This document shows, piece by piece, positions 21,088-22,840 of a stretch of 22,840 bases of DNA. The notes below the pieces were generated by a model, which was given only the letters and a program-made list of their open reading frames with translations, was not told where the DNA came from and did not search any database. How positions within the stretch are numbered: position 1 is the first letter of the stretch; every line of letters begins with the position of its first letter. The stretch spans positions 1 to 22,840 of the forward strand of contig JAGHBX010000424.1 of assembly GCA_021160785.1 (NCBI GenBank), in the 5' to 3' direction. Origin of the DNA: Planctomycetota bacterium (lineage in GTDB: Bacteria; Planctomycetota; Phycisphaerae; Sedimentisphaerales; Anaerohalosphaeraceae). The translations under genes were made by a program, and so were the position numbers.

Positions 21088-21904
21088 ATTTATCAAAACT
21101 TTTTCCATGTAATCCTGTGAGTCGATATGCGTCGCGGTAAAGCAGCCTGCCTTCTAAAGTTGCCTGAGCTACGGCACCGCCAAAAAGCTCTCCTATGCGA
21201 ACTATCTGAGTATTCCAGAAATTCCCGCCATCTCTTTTGGGCTTAGGCTTTTTGCTGTCTTTGGCATAATTATTGTAGAACTCGAAAAAACGTTCCTTGC
21301 TGATATACTTCATATCCAGTGCTCGCCGTCCAACCACAAGAGGACTAACCTTGAACCTTCTCGCTATATTTTGAAAAACTCCGTCATCATTACCTATGGG
21401 ATTTCTTTCCAGAACTTTTTTGAACTCGTCAGAAGGCACAAGAAACTCTGCTGCAACCTGGTTACAGAGTATTTCCACATTTGTCTCAACGGGCTGCAAT
21501 TCATCAAAATTGGATACCCCTTCAAAGCCCAGCCATTAGAGAGAGAGAATGTTGCACATCTCCGTCGCCACTTTGACAGGGTCTGCCTGTAACGTAGCGC
21601 TTTTAATGAAAGATAGCGGTTCCTGCCCTTCTTCAGTCAAAAACTCCCGCATCCATTCACGCCTGGATTGCATGGTTTGAATTGTGTCCAATAAATTTGG
21701 GCTGGGCCGCCCAGGTTGACCGTTGACCGTTCTGAAATCAGGTATTGGCAACTTGTCCTCAGGCGGTTCATTCAGAAAAAAATGACCTAAAGGTGTGTAT
21801 GTTGTAGCTGCAAATTTTTCCAACTGTTTCAGCGTGAGGGCAGTTTTGCCACTTCGCTCAAGAGCCCAAAGAAAAAATTTCGGTTGTATGTTTATTCGTT
21901 CCAT
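21068..21904 (-). pseudogene. Decayed ImmA/IrrE-family HigA-like antitoxin gene
   Basis: One reading frame with an in-frame TAA at 21536-21538. The first part (21904-21539) keeps INIQPKFFLWALERSGK, KQLEKFAATTYTPLGHFFLNEPPE and LPIPDFRT, typical of the N-terminal half of these proteins. The helix-turn-helix between SGKTA and LTLKQLE is missing. After the stop codon the frame continues WLGFEGVSN, then VEILCNQVAAEFLVPSDEF and a complete C-terminal part with LYRDAYRLTGLHGKSFDKY. The roughly 60 residues before WLG, including the HExxH zinc site of IrrE peptidases, are deleted at a CTCTCTCTC run. It has a promoter and operator-like repeats upstream. Two shorter proteins could still be made (122 and 143 residues), but neither keeps the DNA-binding or peptidase core. 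Confidence 0.75.
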
Positions 21905-21927
21905 TTTCAGCCGTCACTTGTCAGTTT

Positions 21928-21951
21928 CATATCTGCATATCGGCATATTAC
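21928..21951. promoter_or_regulatory. Operator-like 8-bp direct repeats
   Basis: CATATCTG, CATATCGG and CATATTAC lie end to end between the promoter at 21983 and the ImmA/IrrE remnant start at 21904. Short iterons in this place are typical of autoregulated toxin-antitoxin operons. The role is inferred. Confidence 0.4.
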
Positions 21952-21982
21952 CGTTTCGGGTATGAATCTATACGACTTTTGT

Positions 21983-22011
21983 ATTCTAAACCCCTAAAGA
22001 AAAAATGTCAA
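21983..22011 (-). promoter_or_regulatory. Promoter of the ImmA/IrrE remnant
   Basis: On the minus strand TTGACA (22011-22006), exactly 17 bases, TAGAAT (21988-21983). The promoter is intact although the genes it drives have decayed. It lies 22 bases beyond the transposase stop codon, so it might also be outward-facing DNA near an IS end. Confidence 0.6.
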
Positions 22012-22032
22012 AATAAAGTCACTACTGTCCGG

Positions 22033-22728
22033 CTATAAGTTGAATAATAACAATTGGTTATGATCATCGCTCATTTTAGTTTTGTAGAACTGTTGCGAAA
22101 ACGCTTCTGAAATAGGTGTTTTCTCGAAAATCGACACACTTAAAAACTGTAGAATTGTGTAGAGGCTCTGGTCGAGATCGAGCCGTTTTTTGAGAATGGC
22201 TACAAGTAAATAAACGGAGACAGCTATCCAAACCTGCGTTTTTACGGCATTGGGAGATGTCCCATAGAAAGCTTTGATTCGCAGGTGCTGCTTGATCCAT
22301 TTGAAGAACAGTTCCACCTGCCATCTGGCTTTGTATAGCATCGCAATGATTAGTGCCGGCAGGTCGAAGTTGTTGGTAATGAAAATCGGACTTTTGTCCG
22401 TATCGGCATCGTAATAGCGTATTCGCCGCAGAGGGATCGGATAATCTGTGGCTGAGTCAACTCCGGTTGTTATGATAGTCTGGTCGCACCGCAGGCCTGT
22501 GGATTTGTTCACGGGATGGGAGTAGCGTCTCTTGAATTGAAAATTGCGTTTGCTGCGTGTTACAAAAAAAGCGGATGCCTGCTGTATCATATAAAGTCGG
22601 GCAAAATCCAGATAGCCGCGATCCATCAGATAGAAGGATCCTGGCTGAACAATTAAAATATCGAGAACATTGACATCGTGCAGTTTTCCGTCGGAAATAT
22701 GGATGAATTCGGGAAGGGGGGTATCCAC
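22033..22728 (-). pseudogene. IS4-type DDE transposase, 5'-truncated
   Basis: 231 residues covering the C-terminal part of an IS4-family transposase. The second catalytic Asp is in YLMDRGYLDF (D36), and the YREK signature is exact: Y132, R135, E139, K146 in LYKARWQVELFFKWIK. The first catalytic Asp and roughly 150 N-terminal residues are absent; an in-frame TAA lies directly before the GTG, and the sequence upstream belongs to another gene. The homology begins abruptly at PEFIHISDGKLHDVNVLD. The element is therefore dead for self-movement. Its left end probably lies just beyond the stop codon near 22020, but I could not define a terminal repeat because the right end is missing. Confidence 0.88.
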
Positions 22729-22745
22729 TTAACGCAAGTACCCCC
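22717..22745. other. Inverted repeat at the transposase truncation point
   Basis: GGGGGTA at 22717-22723 and TACCCCC at 22739-22745 flank a stretch that also contains ACTT...AAGT, so it can fold into a bulged hairpin. It coincides with the point where transposase homology stops, and its right arm reaches the stop codon of the gene fragment at the window end. It may mark a recombination or deletion junction. Confidence 0.4.
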
Positions 22746-22840
22746 TACATCTTGTGGCTTCCGTCAACAATCTGCCGGTATGGCAATGAAACTGTCATAA
22801 CCGCCTGCTGCATAAGCCGATAGAATAGCATTCCTCGTGA
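22745..22840 (-). CDS. C-terminal end of an unidentified gene, cut by the window edge
   Basis: Thirty-one codons are open from the window edge to a TAG at 22745: RGMLFYRLMQQAVMTVSLPY, then RQIVDGSHKM. It reads like genuine coding sequence (amphipathic, no low complexity), but it is too short to assign. Partial, with the start outside the window. The stop codon is 16 bases before the truncated transposase. Confidence 0.35.
   Translation of the reverse strand, partial: SRGMLFYRLMQQAVMTVSLPYRQIVDGSHKM

Overview
The window looks like a chromosomal piece of a Planctomycetota bacterium, probably of the Phycisphaerae type. This is inference, not proof. The reasons are a bacterial topoisomerase VI A subunit, a Tat-exported Gfo/Idh/MocA dehydrogenase, a K+-dependent membrane pyrophosphatase, a sigma-54 promoter, and A/C-rich interspersed repeats of a kind I remember from Phycisphaerae genomes. 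Base composition is mostly moderate to high GC. The 4614-5651 gene and the right end are visibly AT-richer. No rRNA, tRNA or CRISPR array was seen.

Layout. 1-1500: an exported beta-rich protein on the minus strand, a gene-poor stretch, then a small coiled-coil protein behind a near-perfect -24/-12 sigma-54 promoter. 1796-4451: clpC as a single unit with promoter and terminator. 4546-5651: a membrane-anchored endonuclease/exonuclease/phosphatase-fold protein. 5795-6560: a strong promoter facing a roughly 0.5 kb array of nine same-direction repeats (core CGAAACGAACCCAAT), then a second consensus promoter for the dehydrogenase at 6618-7913. 7914-8707: a small Cys-rich exported protein and two terminators. 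8708-11444 (minus): a DUF2271-like protein, yggS and top6A. 11884-15016 (minus): rsfS, DUF4160, DUF2442, argS and yjbQ, a compact operon with a toxin-antitoxin-like pair inside it. 15144-17537 (minus): hppA with its own promoter and terminator. 17688-20808 (minus): nitrilase-family hydrolase, small membrane protein and argJ, which were probably one operon. 20941-22840 (minus): a decayed ImmA/IrrE-DUF4411 toxin-antitoxin locus, a 5'-truncated IS4-type transposase and the tail of another gene.

Most interesting region. Between argJ and its former operon partners lies a 744-bp island. It holds a GIY-YIG nuclease gene, five full copies of an ATTCCCGC/GCGGGAAT palindromic repeat in both orientations, and three tandem half-copies. 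The island is bounded by a 38-bp direct repeat (36/38 identical) that is the first 38 bases of argJ. The argJ start was therefore duplicated when the island arose, and argJ stayed intact behind a new ribosome binding site. The copy left behind still has an ideal Shine-Dalgarno sequence inside the end of the upstream gene. A nuclease with its own repeats that re-supplies the gene it interrupts is the best candidate here for an undescribed mobile or genome-shaping system. The AACCCAAT array behind a perfect promoter is the second.
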